Below, in pieces: positions 1-8,160 of a stretch of DNA of 64,000 bases. A model generated the notes under the pieces. It saw only the letters and a program-made list of their open reading frames with translations, did not search any database and was not told where the DNA came from. This DNA comes from Piscibacillus sp052246295 (lineage in GTDB: Bacteria; Bacillota; Bacilli; Bacillales; Alkalibacillaceae): NCBI GenBank assembly GCA_052246295.1, contig JBQQCO010000009.1. One strand, written 5' to 3'. Position 1 is the stretch's first letter. Every line of letters begins with the position of its first letter. Made by a program: the position numbers and the translations under genes.

Positions 1-127
1 AGATTTGCCTAGAGCTTCCTTCAGATTCCGCGTCACCACGGACACCCTTGCCTTCAGCTATGTGCTTACCGCTACTTGGTCACACTCGGGACTTTCACCC
101 GTTAGAGCTCACCCATGACGGGCAAAC
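1..127 (-). mobile_element. Group II intron, 5' end (domain I part), cut by window edge
   Basis: On the minus strand this stretch reads as the 5' part of a bacterial group II intron. It has the characteristic runs GGGTGAAAGTCCCGAG, AAGTAGCGGTAAGCACATAG and GGAATCTGAAGGAAGC, which I recognise from domain I of ltrA-type introns in Bacillaceae. The likely 5' splice boundary is near 127, reading CT then GTTTGCCCG. The element begins immediately after the T-run of the sigF terminator (131-159), the insertion habit of bacterial class C introns. The intron-encoded protein and the 3' end lie outside the window, so class and activity cannot be judged. Confidence 0.72.
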
Positions 128-130
128 AGA

Positions 131-159
131 AAAGCTCTTACCAAATAGGTAAGAGCTTT
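131..159 (-). terminator. Terminator of the spoIIA (sigF) operon
   Basis: A perfect inverted repeat, AAAGCTCTTACC and GGTAAGAGCTTT around a five-base loop, follows the sigF stop on the minus strand and runs into TTTTCT. It is the apparent landing site of the adjacent group II intron. Confidence 0.85.
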
Positions 160-161
160 AT

Positions 162-914
162 TCACTGTTTGTTGAGTAAATGTCCCATATGTTCTAATAT
201 GTTTTTCTCTAAACGAGAAACTTGTACTTGCGATATGTTTAATCGTTTAGCCACCTCAGACTGCGTTTGATCTTTAAAATATCTAAGGTATATGATAAGT
301 CGTTCTCTTGAGTCTAGTTGCCTTATAGCTTCTTTTAATGCAATATGATCAAACCAGCTAGAATCTTTTTCAGCAATTTGATCCATTAACGTTATTGGGT
401 CTCCTTCATTTTCAAATACCGTTTCATGAATTGAATGAGGGCTTTGATTAGCTTCTAATGCTAGTATAATATCTTCTTTCGGAATATCTAACGCTTCGCT
501 AAGTTCTACAATTGAAGGCGAACGGCCTTTATCTTTTGAAAATTCCTCCATCTTCGCTCTGATTTTATGATTCAGTTCTTTCAAAGATCGACTAACTTTT
601 ATTGAACCATCATCTCGAATAAAACGCTGAATCTCCCCGATGATCATTGGTACTGCATAGGTTGAAAATTTAACATCATACGATAGATCAAACTTATCAA
701 TGGATTTTATTAGACCAATACAGCCGATTTGAAAAAGATCATCAGCCTCATAGCCTCTGTTTAAAAAGCGTTGGACAACTGACCACACAAGACGAGTATT
801 TTTTTGAACTAGTTCATCTCTCGCAGACTCATCACCCGTCTGACTTAGTTCAATCAATTTTCTAACTTGATCTGAAGTTAATTGTTCTTCTTTAACCTTT
901 TCTTTTCCACTCAT
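162..914 (-). CDS. sigF: RNA polymerase sigma-F factor (forespore)
   Basis: Sigma-F is the first forespore-specific sigma factor and is held inactive by SpoIIAB until SpoIIAA frees it. The protein (about 250 aa) shows the family core: region 2 with RLVWSVVQRFLNRGYEADDL and FQIGCIGLIKSIDKFDL, then KFSTYAVPMIIGEIQRFIRD, and a C-terminal region 4 helix-turn-helix with QSEVAKRLNISQVQVSRLEK. I place the start at the ATG at 912-914 because AGGTGATGG lies just upstream. The longer in-frame start at 941 lacks a ribosome site and would overlap spoIIAB. It is the last gene of spoIIAA-spoIIAB-sigF. Confidence 0.97.
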   Translation of the reverse strand: MSGKEKVKEEQLTSDQVRKLIELSQTGDESARDELVQKNTRLVWSVVQRFLNRGYEADDLFQIGCIGLIKSIDKFDLSYDVKFSTYAVPMIIGEIQRFIRDDGSIKVSRSLKELNHKIRAKMEEFSKDKGRSPSIVELSEALDIPKEDIILALEANQSPHSIHETVFENEGDPITLMDQIAEKDSSWFDHIALKEAIRQLDSRERLIIYLRYFKDQTQSEVAKRLNISQVQVSRLEKNILEHMGHLLNKQ

Positions 915-918
915 ACCA

Positions 919-1362
919 TCACCTATGTGAGGCGGTTTCATTTTGATTGAACTTTTTTCTCATTGTGACCGTTGTACCGTAACCCATTTGTGAATCTACC
1001 GTTATATTATCCATAAAGTTCTCCATAATCGTAAATCCCATTCCAGAACGCTCTAGTTCAGGTTTGGATGTAAACATAGGTTGAGTTGCTTCATCTACAT
1101 TATCAATACCACGGCCACGATCCATGATACTTAGTTCAACTTCACCTTCACAGATATGGCATTCAAGTGTCACAATCCCATCTTCATCTTCTTCATAACC
1201 ATGAATAATTGCGTTTGTAACAGCTTCAGAGACAACTGTTTTTATCTCAGTCAATTCATCAACTGTCGGGTCCAATTGGGCAATAAAAGAAGCCACTGTT
1301 ACACGAGCAAATGATTCATTTTCACTTTTTGCTGCAAAATCAACTTTCATATAATTGTTCAT
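919..1362 (-). CDS. spoIIAB: Anti-sigma F factor / serine kinase SpoIIAB
   Basis: SpoIIAB binds sigma-F and phosphorylates SpoIIAA, a GHKL-type ATPase/kinase role in the forespore switch. The 147-aa protein has the N box SEAVTNAIIHGYE, the G1 box MDRGRGIDN and the G2-like SGMGFTIMENFMD, which together form the ATP pocket. The N-terminal half FARVTVASFIAQLDPTVDE is near-identical to known SpoIIAB. The start overlaps the spoIIAA stop by four bases (1359-1362), which implies translational coupling. Confidence 0.97.
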   Translation of the reverse strand: MNNYMKVDFAAKSENESFARVTVASFIAQLDPTVDELTEIKTVVSEAVTNAIIHGYEEDEDGIVTLECHICEGEVELSIMDRGRGIDNVDEATQPMFTSKPELERSGMGFTIMENFMDNITVDSQMGYGTTVTMRKKFNQNETASHR

Positions 1363-1730
1363 GATGCCACCCCCAAACGTTCTAGGGCAGCCTCTTCATT
1401 ATCAGCTGTGCGAACTAATTTGAATAAACCAGATAGTTCAAACAAACGCTTAACTGATTGATTATATGAACAAATGACCATTTCACCGTTTAATTGTTTT
1501 ACCTCTTTATAACGCCCTAAGAACACACCTAAACCTGAAGAATCCATAAATGCCAACTTCTCTAAATTAACGACAACATGTTTGATGCTTGTGTCAGCTA
1601 ATTGTTCTTTCCACTTCTCCTTCAGTTGTTCTGCTTCGTGGTGGTCTAGTTCACCAATCAGTCTGACTAACAGTACATCTTCTTTTTTCTCGAAATGTGA
1701 AATAAGACTCAACGCTTTTTCCTCCTTCAT
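1359..1730 (-). CDS. spoIIAA: Anti-anti-sigma F factor SpoIIAA
   Basis: This STAS-domain protein (123 aa) displaces sigma-F from SpoIIAB when dephosphorylated by SpoIIE. The phospho-acceptor serine is in the motif FMDSSGLGVFLGRYK, and the N-terminal strand VRLIGELDHHEAEQLK is typical. It is the first gene of the sigF operon, with GAAGGAG upstream of its ATG. The upstream gap to dacF holds Spo0A-box-like and sigma-H-like sequences. Confidence 0.96.
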   Translation of the reverse strand: MKEEKALSLISHFEKKEDVLLVRLIGELDHHEAEQLKEKWKEQLADTSIKHVVVNLEKLAFMDSSGLGVFLGRYKEVKQLNGEMVICSYNQSVKRLFELSGLFKLVRTADNEEAALERLGVAS

Positions 1731-1750
1731 AAAAAATAAGCTATTGAGTC

Positions 1751-1807
1751 TTTCTTCTCGATTATTTAATTTTCCTGCTACATGACAAAAGAAGTGTCAA
1801 TTCGACG
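1751..1807 (-). promoter_or_regulatory. Candidate spoIIA sigma-H promoter with Spo0A boxes
   Basis: On the minus strand, AGGAAAA (1770-1776) and GAAGAAA (1751-1757) with a 12-base spacer resemble a sigma-H promoter. Directly upstream, the minus strand carries CGTCGAA at 1801-1807 (one mismatch to the 0A box TGTCGAA), overlapping a weaker plus-strand half TGTCAAT at 1795-1801. The known spoIIA promoter of B. subtilis has this architecture, but the match here is imperfect. Confidence 0.5.
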
Positions 1808-1808
1808 T

Positions 1809-2969
1809 TTATTTACCGTGATGAATGGTTCTAAGCGCGCGCTTCCACAATGTCCAAATACTAGCATCTTTTACATCTTGATCGACAATTAGTGGATATT
1901 CTCCAACTGATTCGTTTCCTTTTAATACTCGTATTTTTCCTACCTCATCACCTTTTTTAACCGGCCAGTGATCTAACGATTCTTTTACAATCTCTGTTTT
2001 ATAATCTTCAATAGATTCGCCTTTCTTAAGTAATAATGAGATATTTGTTTTAGGTGTTGCAGTTATTTTGTCATTTGATTTTAAAGGCTCCCATTCGTAC
2101 ACTGAATCTCCTTTAGAATATAACCTCTTGATATCATAATGGCCGAATGCATAGTCTAACATATTAGATATATCTCTATTACGGTCTTTAGATGTTTCTG
2201 CACCCATTACCACTGCGATTACTCTCATATCATTCCTTTTGGCTGTTGCTGTTAGACAGAATTTAGCCTCTGATGTATAACCTGTTTTAAGACCGTCTAC
2301 ACCTTGATAGAACTTTACTAACTTATTCGTATTAACAAGCCAGAATTCATCCTCAGTTCCTTTACGAAGGTAATCTTCATAAATCTTTGTATAATCAGTA
2401 ATTTCTTCATACTCAAGTAAAGCCTTGGCCATAATTGCCATGTCATGCGCAGTGGTATAATGTTCTTTGGCTGGTAAGCCTGTTGCATTTTTGAAGTTCG
2501 TGTCCTTTAACCCTAATTCCTGTGCTTTTTGATTCATCTTTTCTACAAAGGCTTCTTCTGTAACCGAAATACGTTCAGCTAAAGCAACAGATGCATCATT
2601 TGCTGAAGCAACCGCTACTCCTTTTAATAAATCTTTAACAGTCATTTCTTCAAATGGCTCTAAATAAATTTGCGTTCCGCCCATCGAAGCTGCATGTTCA
2701 CTAATTCTCACCTTCTCATCTAAGCTAATGGTACCGTCATGAAGTGCTTCCATAATTAAAAGCATGGTCATGATTTTAGTCATACTTGCTGGTGGAAGGC
2801 GTTTAGATTCGTTTTCTTTGAAAATAACCTCTCCAGTATCAGCTTCTAAGAGAATTGCCGACTTGGATGACTCGATGAGGTTAGCTACTTCGATATCTTC
2901 TTGAGCAAATAAACTTGTACTCGGTAAAATCAATGAAATAATGATGAACAATGAAATTATTTTTCTCAT
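1809..2969 (-). CDS. dacF: D-alanyl-D-alanine carboxypeptidase DacF
   Basis: A serine DD-carboxypeptidase (penicillin-binding protein 5 family) that trims spore peptidoglycan. It has 386 aa with a signal peptide (MRKIISLFIIISLILPSTSL) for export. Catalytic motifs are SXXK in ASMTKIMTM, SXN in VASANDA and KTG in GLKTGYT. The C-terminal beta domain (after about residue 280) is present, so the length is normal. It sits upstream of spoIIAA on the same strand as in B. subtilis, separated by 78 bases with a promoter-like region. Confidence 0.95.
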   Translation of the reverse strand: MRKIISLFIIISLILPSTSLFAQEDIEVANLIESSKSAILLEADTGEVIFKENESKRLPPASMTKIMTMLLIMEALHDGTISLDEKVRISEHAASMGGTQIYLEPFEEMTVKDLLKGVAVASANDASVALAERISVTEEAFVEKMNQKAQELGLKDTNFKNATGLPAKEHYTTAHDMAIMAKALLEYEEITDYTKIYEDYLRKGTEDEFWLVNTNKLVKFYQGVDGLKTGYTSEAKFCLTATAKRNDMRVIAVVMGAETSKDRNRDISNMLDYAFGHYDIKRLYSKGDSVYEWEPLKSNDKITATPKTNISLLLKKGESIEDYKTEIVKESLDHWPVKKGDEVGKIRVLKGNESVGEYPLIVDQDVKDASIWTLWKRALRTIHHGK

Positions 2970-3106
2970 GATACTCCCTCCATTTCATGTTTCATATTTT
3001 TTCCAAGGTCTTATTTTTTATTACAAGATTTTTAAAAAATTATTAGTGGTCTAGGCTTGATGAATTTATGGGGAATTATAGAAATTATAATGAGAGCAAT
3101 TAAAAA

Positions 3107-3140
3107 TCCCTCGAAACCATGTATAGGACCCGAGGGACAA
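3107..3140 (-). terminator. Terminator of the deoB-pupG-pdp operon
   Basis: On the minus strand, downstream of pdp, CCCTCG and CGAGGG pair around a loop of about 17 bases and are followed by ATTTTT. The large loop makes it moderately strong. Confidence 0.65.
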
Positions 3141-3145
3141 TGAAT

Positions 3146-4450
3146 TTATTCATTTATAAGTTTATGGACAAGTTGTGGTGCTTGAACAGATGAAGAACTG
3201 ATAGATATATTTTGATATAGTTTATCTTTGATTTGATCCACATCTGTTTGATTAGCATGAATCGTAAGGAGTGATTCGCCTTTCTCCACATAATCGCCAA
3301 CTTTTTTGTTCAATACAATCCCAACTGCTAAATCGATTTCGGAATCTTTTGTTTGGCGACCAGCACCCAACATCATGGCAGCAGAGCCAATTTCATCTGC
3401 AACCATACCTTCAACATAACCCGCTTCTTTAGCTTCTAGTTCAAAAATATGCGAGGCTTGTGGTAGCTCCTCTGGTTGATCGACTACTGATGCATCTCCA
3501 CCTTGTGCTGCTAAAAATTCTTTTAATTTCTCAATTGCTTTTCCATTTTTGATATTCTCTTCTAGCATGTTGCGAGCTTCTTCTAAAGAATCAGCTTTGC
3601 CACCAAGTACAACCATCTGACTACCAAGAGTTAATGTTAATTCTGTTAAGTCTTCTGGTCCATGACCATTTAAAGTATCAATGGCTTCTTTAACTTCAAG
3701 CGCGTTACCAATTGCTCTACCTAAAGGTTGGCTCATGTCACTAATAACAGCCATTGTTTGACGGCCGACATTATTTCCTATTGAAACCATCGCTTTAGCT
3801 AAGTTTTCAGCATCTTCTTTCGACTTCATAAACGCGCCAGCACCTGTTTTAACATCTAAAACAATAGCGTCTGCACCTGAGGCAATTTTCTTACTCATGA
3901 TTGAACTCGCAATCAGTGGAATAGAATTAACTGTCGCTGTTACGTCGCGTAATCCGTATAGCTTCTTATCGGCTGGTGTTAAGTTACCTGTTTGACCGAT
4001 TACCGCAATTTTATTCTTATTAACAAGATTAACAAACTCTTCACTAGTAATTTCAACATGGAAACCAGGCACTGATTCAAGTTTATCGATCGTACCACCA
4101 GTGTGACCTAATCCACGTCCACTCATTTTAGCAACTGGAACGTCAACAGATGCTACAAGCGGAGCTAAACATAGTGTGGTTGTATCACCAACACCACCAG
4201 TGGAGTGTTTATCCACTTTCACACCCTCAATATCCGATAAATCAATCGTGTCACCAGAGTGAACCATTGACATCGTAAGGTTAGCACGCTCTTCTTCGTT
4301 CATATCCTGAAAATAAATTGCCATAGCTAGAGCACTAGCTTGGTAATCTGGAATTGATTCATCTGTATAGCCATCTATGAAAAATTGAATTTCTTCTTTT
4401 GTTAGATGTTCTCCATCCCGCTTCTTAGCGATAATATCGTACATTCTCAT
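3146..4450 (-). CDS. pdp: Pyrimidine-nucleoside phosphorylase
   Basis: Splits uridine or thymidine with phosphate into the base and (deoxy)ribose-1-phosphate for salvage and carbon use. The 434-aa length is standard. The family signature appears as VAKMSGRGLGHTGGTIDKLE, together with the phosphate-binding VDKHSTGGVGDTTTL and DVKTGAGAFMKS. It is the last gene of deoB-pupG-pdp: PupG and Pdp release the pentose-1-phosphates that DeoB converts to pentose-5-phosphates. Confidence 0.96.
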   Translation of the reverse strand: MRMYDIIAKKRDGEHLTKEEIQFFIDGYTDESIPDYQASALAMAIYFQDMNEEERANLTMSMVHSGDTIDLSDIEGVKVDKHSTGGVGDTTTLCLAPLVASVDVPVAKMSGRGLGHTGGTIDKLESVPGFHVEITSEEFVNLVNKNKIAVIGQTGNLTPADKKLYGLRDVTATVNSIPLIASSIMSKKIASGADAIVLDVKTGAGAFMKSKEDAENLAKAMVSIGNNVGRQTMAVISDMSQPLGRAIGNALEVKEAIDTLNGHGPEDLTELTLTLGSQMVVLGGKADSLEEARNMLEENIKNGKAIEKLKEFLAAQGGDASVVDQPEELPQASHIFELEAKEAGYVEGMVADEIGSAAMMLGAGRQTKDSEIDLAVGIVLNKKVGDYVEKGESLLTIHANQTDVDQIKDKLYQNISISSSSVQAPQLVHKLINE

Positions 4451-4470
4451 TATTGAACACTCCTGCTAAA

Positions 4471-5286
4471 TTACATCTTTTTGACTACTTTTTTAACTAA
4501 CTGAATAAAATCTTCTCTTACCTTTTCTGTTGTTTCGATCACTTCATCGTGCGATAGCGGTTGATCTAATATTCCAGCTGCCATATTTGAGATGCAAGAT
4601 ATACCTAGTACGTTCATTCCTGCATGATTAGCGACAATAACTTCTGGTACTGTCGACATTCCAACAGCATCTCCACCTAATGTGCGTAACATTTTCACTT
4701 CACTACCTGTTTCATAAACAGGTCCAGTGTTACCAACATAAACGCCTTCTTGTAACGTTAAATCAAGCTCAGATGCACATTGTTTAGCAACTTCCATTAA
4801 ATTACGGTCATACGCCTGTGACATATCAGGGAAGCGTGGACCTAATTCATCATGATTTGGCCCCATTAAAGGATTATTACCCATCATATTAATATGATCT
4901 TTAATCAGCATTAGATTACCTGCATCAAATGATTCATTAATGCCACCAGCTGCATTTGTTACGACTAATTGTTCTACACCTAATGCTTTCATCACTCGAA
5001 CAGGAAACGTAACTTGTTGCATGGAGTATCCTTCATAATAATGAAAGCGACCTTGCATGGCAATTACAATTTTGCCTTGTAGCTCTCCAATGACTAATTG
5101 CCCTTTATGCCCTGCAACGGTTGATGTTGGAAAATTAGGAACCTCTTTATAAGGAATGACGGTAGGATTGTTTATTTCATCTGCTAGAATTCCTAATCCA
5201 GAACCTAAAATCAGTCCAACCTGTGGTGTTTGTCCTTCTAATTGTTGTTCAATAAATGCTTTTGATTCATTAATTTGTTCTATCAT
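4471..5286 (-). CDS. pupG: Purine-nucleoside phosphorylase (trimeric, PNP-I type)
   Basis: Phosphorolysis of guanosine and inosine and their deoxy forms. The 271-aa protein shows the trimeric PNP motifs VGLILGSGLGILADE, VAGHKGQLVIG, MQGRFHYYEGYS and VVTNAAGGINESF, plus GMSTVPEVIVANHAG near the base-binding site. I chose the ATG at 5284-5286, preceded by GGAGTCGCAGTT, over an upstream in-frame start at 5313 that would run into deoB. It lies between deoB and pdp. Confidence 0.95.
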   Translation of the reverse strand: MIEQINESKAFIEQQLEGQTPQVGLILGSGLGILADEINNPTVIPYKEVPNFPTSTVAGHKGQLVIGELQGKIVIAMQGRFHYYEGYSMQQVTFPVRVMKALGVEQLVVTNAAGGINESFDAGNLMLIKDHINMMGNNPLMGPNHDELGPRFPDMSQAYDRNLMEVAKQCASELDLTLQEGVYVGNTGPVYETGSEVKMLRTLGGDAVGMSTVPEVIVANHAGMNVLGISCISNMAAGILDQPLSHDEVIETTEKVREDFIQLVKKVVKKM

Positions 5287-5299
5287 AACTGCGACTCCT

Positions 5300-6481
5300 T
5301 TACTTAATATCATTTAAGAAACTTGTGCCATATTTAGGTGCTTTTACATTAAAGTTTTCTGCAATAGTAGCACCGATATCTGCAAATGTATCACGGATTG
5401 GTAATTCCTTCGCTTCTTTAATACCTTTATGATATGCCAATAAAGGGACATATTCGCGAGTATGGTCAGTCCCGTGGTGAATTGGGTCATTACCATGATC
5501 AGCTGTAATAATTAATAAATCCTCTTCATTAAGCTTCTCTAATACTTCAGGTAAGCGGCGGTCAAAATCTTCTAATGCCTCACCATATCCTTGAGGGTCA
5601 CGGCGGTGTCCAAACTTGGCGTCAAAATCAACCAAATTCAAAAAGCTTAAGCCATTAAATGATTTATCTAAACTTTGCAATAATTTATCCATTCCATCGT
5701 TATTATCATCTGTGCGTATGGCTTCTGTTACACCTTCACCATCATAAATATCACTAATTTTACCTAAAGCAATAACATCATAATTCTCATCTTGAAGTTC
5801 ATTCATGACTGTACGACCAAATGGTTTTAAAGCGTAGTCGTGACGATTCGTTGTGCGCTCAAAGTTACCTGGTTCACCAACAAATGGACGAGCAATAATT
5901 CGTCCAATCATGTATGGATCATCTTTAGTCATCTCACGAACAGTTTCGCAGATTTCATAAAGCTCATCTAAAGGAACGATTTCTTCATGTGCAGCAATCT
6001 GTAATACGGGATCTGCGGATGTATAAACAATTAACGCACCTGTTTCCATGTGCTCTTTGCCTAATTCTTCAATAATTTTAGTACCTGAGGCTGGCTTGTT
6101 ACCGATTACTTTACGGCCCGTTTTCTCTTCAATTTTTTGTACTAAATCATCTGGAAAACCCTCTGGAAATGTACGGAAAGGCTGACCCATTTGTAAGCCC
6201 ATAATCTCCCAATGCCCTGTCATAGTATCCTTTCCAACAGATGCTTCTTCCATTTTTGTATAATGAGCCATTGGTTGTTCTGCTGGATCAATACCTTTAA
6301 TTTCTCTTATGTTACTTAAGCCAAGCTTACCCATATTCGGCATATTAAGTCCGTCCATATGTTCAGCAATATGCCCTAATGTATCAGCACCTTCATCGTT
6401 GAAGTCTTTTGCATCTGGTGCTTCTCCAATACCAACTGAATCCATAACAATTAAAAATACACGTTTAAATGGTTGTTCCAT
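5300..6481 (-). CDS. deoB: Phosphopentomutase
   Basis: Converts (deoxy)ribose-1-phosphate to the 5-phosphate, linking nucleoside breakdown to central metabolism. The 393-aa protein belongs to the alkaline phosphatase superfamily. Metal ligands are visible in FLIVMDSVGIGEAPD, DTMTGHWE (the phosphothreonine loop), FDAKFGHRRDP and ITADHGNDP, and HHGTDHTREYVPLL is the last metal-binding stretch. It is the first gene of the deoB-pupG-pdp operon, with GGAGG before its ATG. Confidence 0.96.
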   Translation of the reverse strand: MEQPFKRVFLIVMDSVGIGEAPDAKDFNDEGADTLGHIAEHMDGLNMPNMGKLGLSNIREIKGIDPAEQPMAHYTKMEEASVGKDTMTGHWEIMGLQMGQPFRTFPEGFPDDLVQKIEEKTGRKVIGNKPASGTKIIEELGKEHMETGALIVYTSADPVLQIAAHEEIVPLDELYEICETVREMTKDDPYMIGRIIARPFVGEPGNFERTTNRHDYALKPFGRTVMNELQDENYDVIALGKISDIYDGEGVTEAIRTDDNNDGMDKLLQSLDKSFNGLSFLNLVDFDAKFGHRRDPQGYGEALEDFDRRLPEVLEKLNEEDLLIITADHGNDPIHHGTDHTREYVPLLAYHKGIKEAKELPIRDTFADIGATIAENFNVKAPKYGTSFLNDIK

Positions 6482-6545
6482 GATTATTTACCTCCATGAT
6501 TAGATGTGTTTTACATTTTTCCCACAACTAAAAAACTATAACATA

Positions 6546-7433
6546 TCATGCCCTAGGATGGTAATTTTGATAAATGTCTTTCATTCTAGTCTTAGAGATG
6601 TGAGTATAAATCTGAGTTGTTGAAATGTCTGCATGTCCTAACATTTCTTGTACTGCTCTTAAATCAGCTCCATTTTCAAGCAAATGAGATGCAAAAGAGT
6701 GTCTTAGTGTATGCGGAGTTAATTCTGCGCGAATTCCCTTCTCTCTTGCAATTTTCTTTAACACCTTCCAAAACCCTTGCCTTGTCATTTGTTTGCCTCT
6801 GTGATTTAAAAAAAGTGCATCGGTTTGGTTATGCTTTAGAAAACTAGGCCTAGCATGTTCTACATATTCCTCAATTGCTTGTTGCGCATGTTTACCTAAA
6901 GGAACAATTCGTTCTTTTCCACCCTTACCAATAATGCGTACGAACCCCATCATTAAATGTAGGTCATTAACTTTTAATGATAATAATTCTGAAATACGTA
7001 AACCGGTTGCATATAACGTTTCCAACATTGCTTTATTTCTTAAATCTAAAGGTTCAGACCCATTTAAATCTAGCAGCGTTTCTACATCTGAATTTGATAA
7101 TACTTTCGGTAGCTTTCTTTCCTTTTTTGGTGTCTGAATATGTAAAGAAGCATCATGTTTCACGCCGTATTCCTGAATGATAAATCGATGAAACGAACGA
7201 ATCGTTGAGATCATTCTAGCAATGCTCGAACTAGATTTACCTGCGTCGTCCAGGTGTTTTAAAAACTCTCTAATGTGATGGCGCTCAATTTGGTTAACTT
7301 CAGCTACTTCCTCTACTTCTTTCAAAAATTTTAAGTACTGGTTAAGATCTCTTCGGTATGACGCTATTGAATTATCAGCAAGTCCTTTTTCAATTTGTAA
7401 GAAATGAATATAATCTCTTAATGCATCTTCCAT
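6546..7433 (-). CDS. xerD: Tyrosine recombinase XerD
   Basis: A site-specific recombinase that, with XerC/CodV, resolves chromosome dimers at dif. At 295 aa it has the N-terminal core-binding domain (to about residue 95) and a C-terminal catalytic domain. Catalytic residues are the Arg in ATGLRISELLSL, HTLRHSFASHLLENG, the His in EMLGHADISTTQIY and the nucleophilic Tyr of QIYTHIS. Its place between deoB and fur matches B. subtilis ripX. The small gene yqzK, found beside it in B. subtilis, is not seen here. Confidence 0.94.
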   Translation of the reverse strand: MEDALRDYIHFLQIEKGLADNSIASYRRDLNQYLKFLKEVEEVAEVNQIERHHIREFLKHLDDAGKSSSSIARMISTIRSFHRFIIQEYGVKHDASLHIQTPKKERKLPKVLSNSDVETLLDLNGSEPLDLRNKAMLETLYATGLRISELLSLKVNDLHLMMGFVRIIGKGGKERIVPLGKHAQQAIEEYVEHARPSFLKHNQTDALFLNHRGKQMTRQGFWKVLKKIAREKGIRAELTPHTLRHSFASHLLENGADLRAVQEMLGHADISTTQIYTHISKTRMKDIYQNYHPRA

Positions 7434-7555
7434 TCCGATGCCTCCTCTATTTTACGCCTTCATTTTATTCAATTCAAAAAAAGTGGCCTATCCTACTAAA
7501 ATTCTTTAATTTAGAAATTTACTATTTTAAGATACCCTTCTTCTTGTAAACAAAA

Positions 7556-7587
7556 AAACCTTTTTTCTCTGCGAAAAAAGGTATTCT
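7556..7587 (-). terminator. Terminator of fur
   Basis: On the minus strand, ACCTTTTTTC and GAAAAAAGGT pair over a short GCAGA loop and are followed by a T-run, immediately after the fur stop. Confidence 0.8.
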
Positions 7588-7592
7588 ATGTA

Positions 7593-8042
7593 TTAATTGT
7601 CTTGTTTATCATGACATTGCTTACATATCCCATGAAATGTTAAGCGGTGATCCTTAACTTTAAATTCCCATTGTGATTCTACTATTTCTTCTACATCCCC
7701 TAATAGGTCCTCTTCAATTTCTTTTACAGAACCGCATTCTACACACACCAAGTGATGATGGAAATGTTCTGCACCTTCTTTTCGAAGATCATATCGTGAT
7801 ACACCATCACCAAAATTAATTTTGTCAACAACCTTTAATTCCGATAACAATTCTAGTGTTCTATAAACAGTTGCCAATCCAATTTCAGGTGATTTTTCTT
7901 TCACGAGGAGGTAGACATCTTCCGCACTTAAATGGTCTTCCTCATGCTCTAATAAAACCCGAACGGTTGCTTCTCTTTGTGGGGTTAGTTTATAGCTTTG
8001 AGAATGTAATTGTTTCTTTATTTTCTCTATGCGGTTTTCCAC
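7593..8042 (-). CDS. fur: Ferric uptake regulator Fur
   Basis: An iron-sensing repressor of the Fur family (149 aa). The winged helix is at residues 15-80, with LTPQREATVRVLLEH and the recognition segment GLATVYRTLELL. The metal-binding HFHHHLVCVECG and a C-terminal CKQCHD give the two Cys-X2-Cys zinc pairs of Bacillus Fur. I call Fur rather than PerR or Zur because its neighbours (spoIIM, xerD, yqxK-like, nudF) are those of B. subtilis fur. The upstream region has a perfect promoter plus Fur- and PerR-like boxes. Confidence 0.9.
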   Translation of the reverse strand: MENRIEKIKKQLHSQSYKLTPQREATVRVLLEHEEDHLSAEDVYLLVKEKSPEIGLATVYRTLELLSELKVVDKINFGDGVSRYDLRKEGAEHFHHHLVCVECGSVKEIEEDLLGDVEEIVESQWEFKVKDHRLTFHGICKQCHDKQDN

Positions 8043-8074
8043 GAAGAATCCCCCCCTCTTACTTTACATAATTA

Positions 8075-8103
8075 ATTATATGTAAGAGAGGGTTTGGTGT
8101 CAA
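8075..8103 (-). promoter_or_regulatory. fur promoter (sigma-A)
   Basis: On the minus strand TTGACA (8098-8103) and TATAAT (8075-8080) are separated by exactly 17 bases, a perfect consensus promoter about 35 bases upstream of the fur start. Confidence 0.85.
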
Positions 8104-8104
8104 A

Positions 8105-8160
8105 TTATAATTATTTTAATTTATAATTTAATAATGATTATCACTTTATAATTATTTTAA
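8105..8160. promoter_or_regulatory. Fur box flanked by two PerR-box-like repeats
   Basis: TAATAATGATTATCA at 8129-8143 differs by one base from the 7-1-7 Fur box TGATAATNATTATCA. The same 15-mer, TTATAATTATTTTAA, occurs twice, at 8105-8119 and 8146-8160, and differs by one base from the PerR box TTATAATNATTATAA. All lie just upstream of the fur -35 element, and the distal copy overlaps the end of spoIIM. Fur and PerR binding is inferred from consensus only; A/T-rich DNA raises chance matches. Confidence 0.55.

Noticed and set aside
8152..8160. Treating both PerR-like 15-mers as proven operators
   Set aside because: The region is extremely A/T-rich and the distal copy overlaps spoIIM codons. 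They are listed only as candidates.
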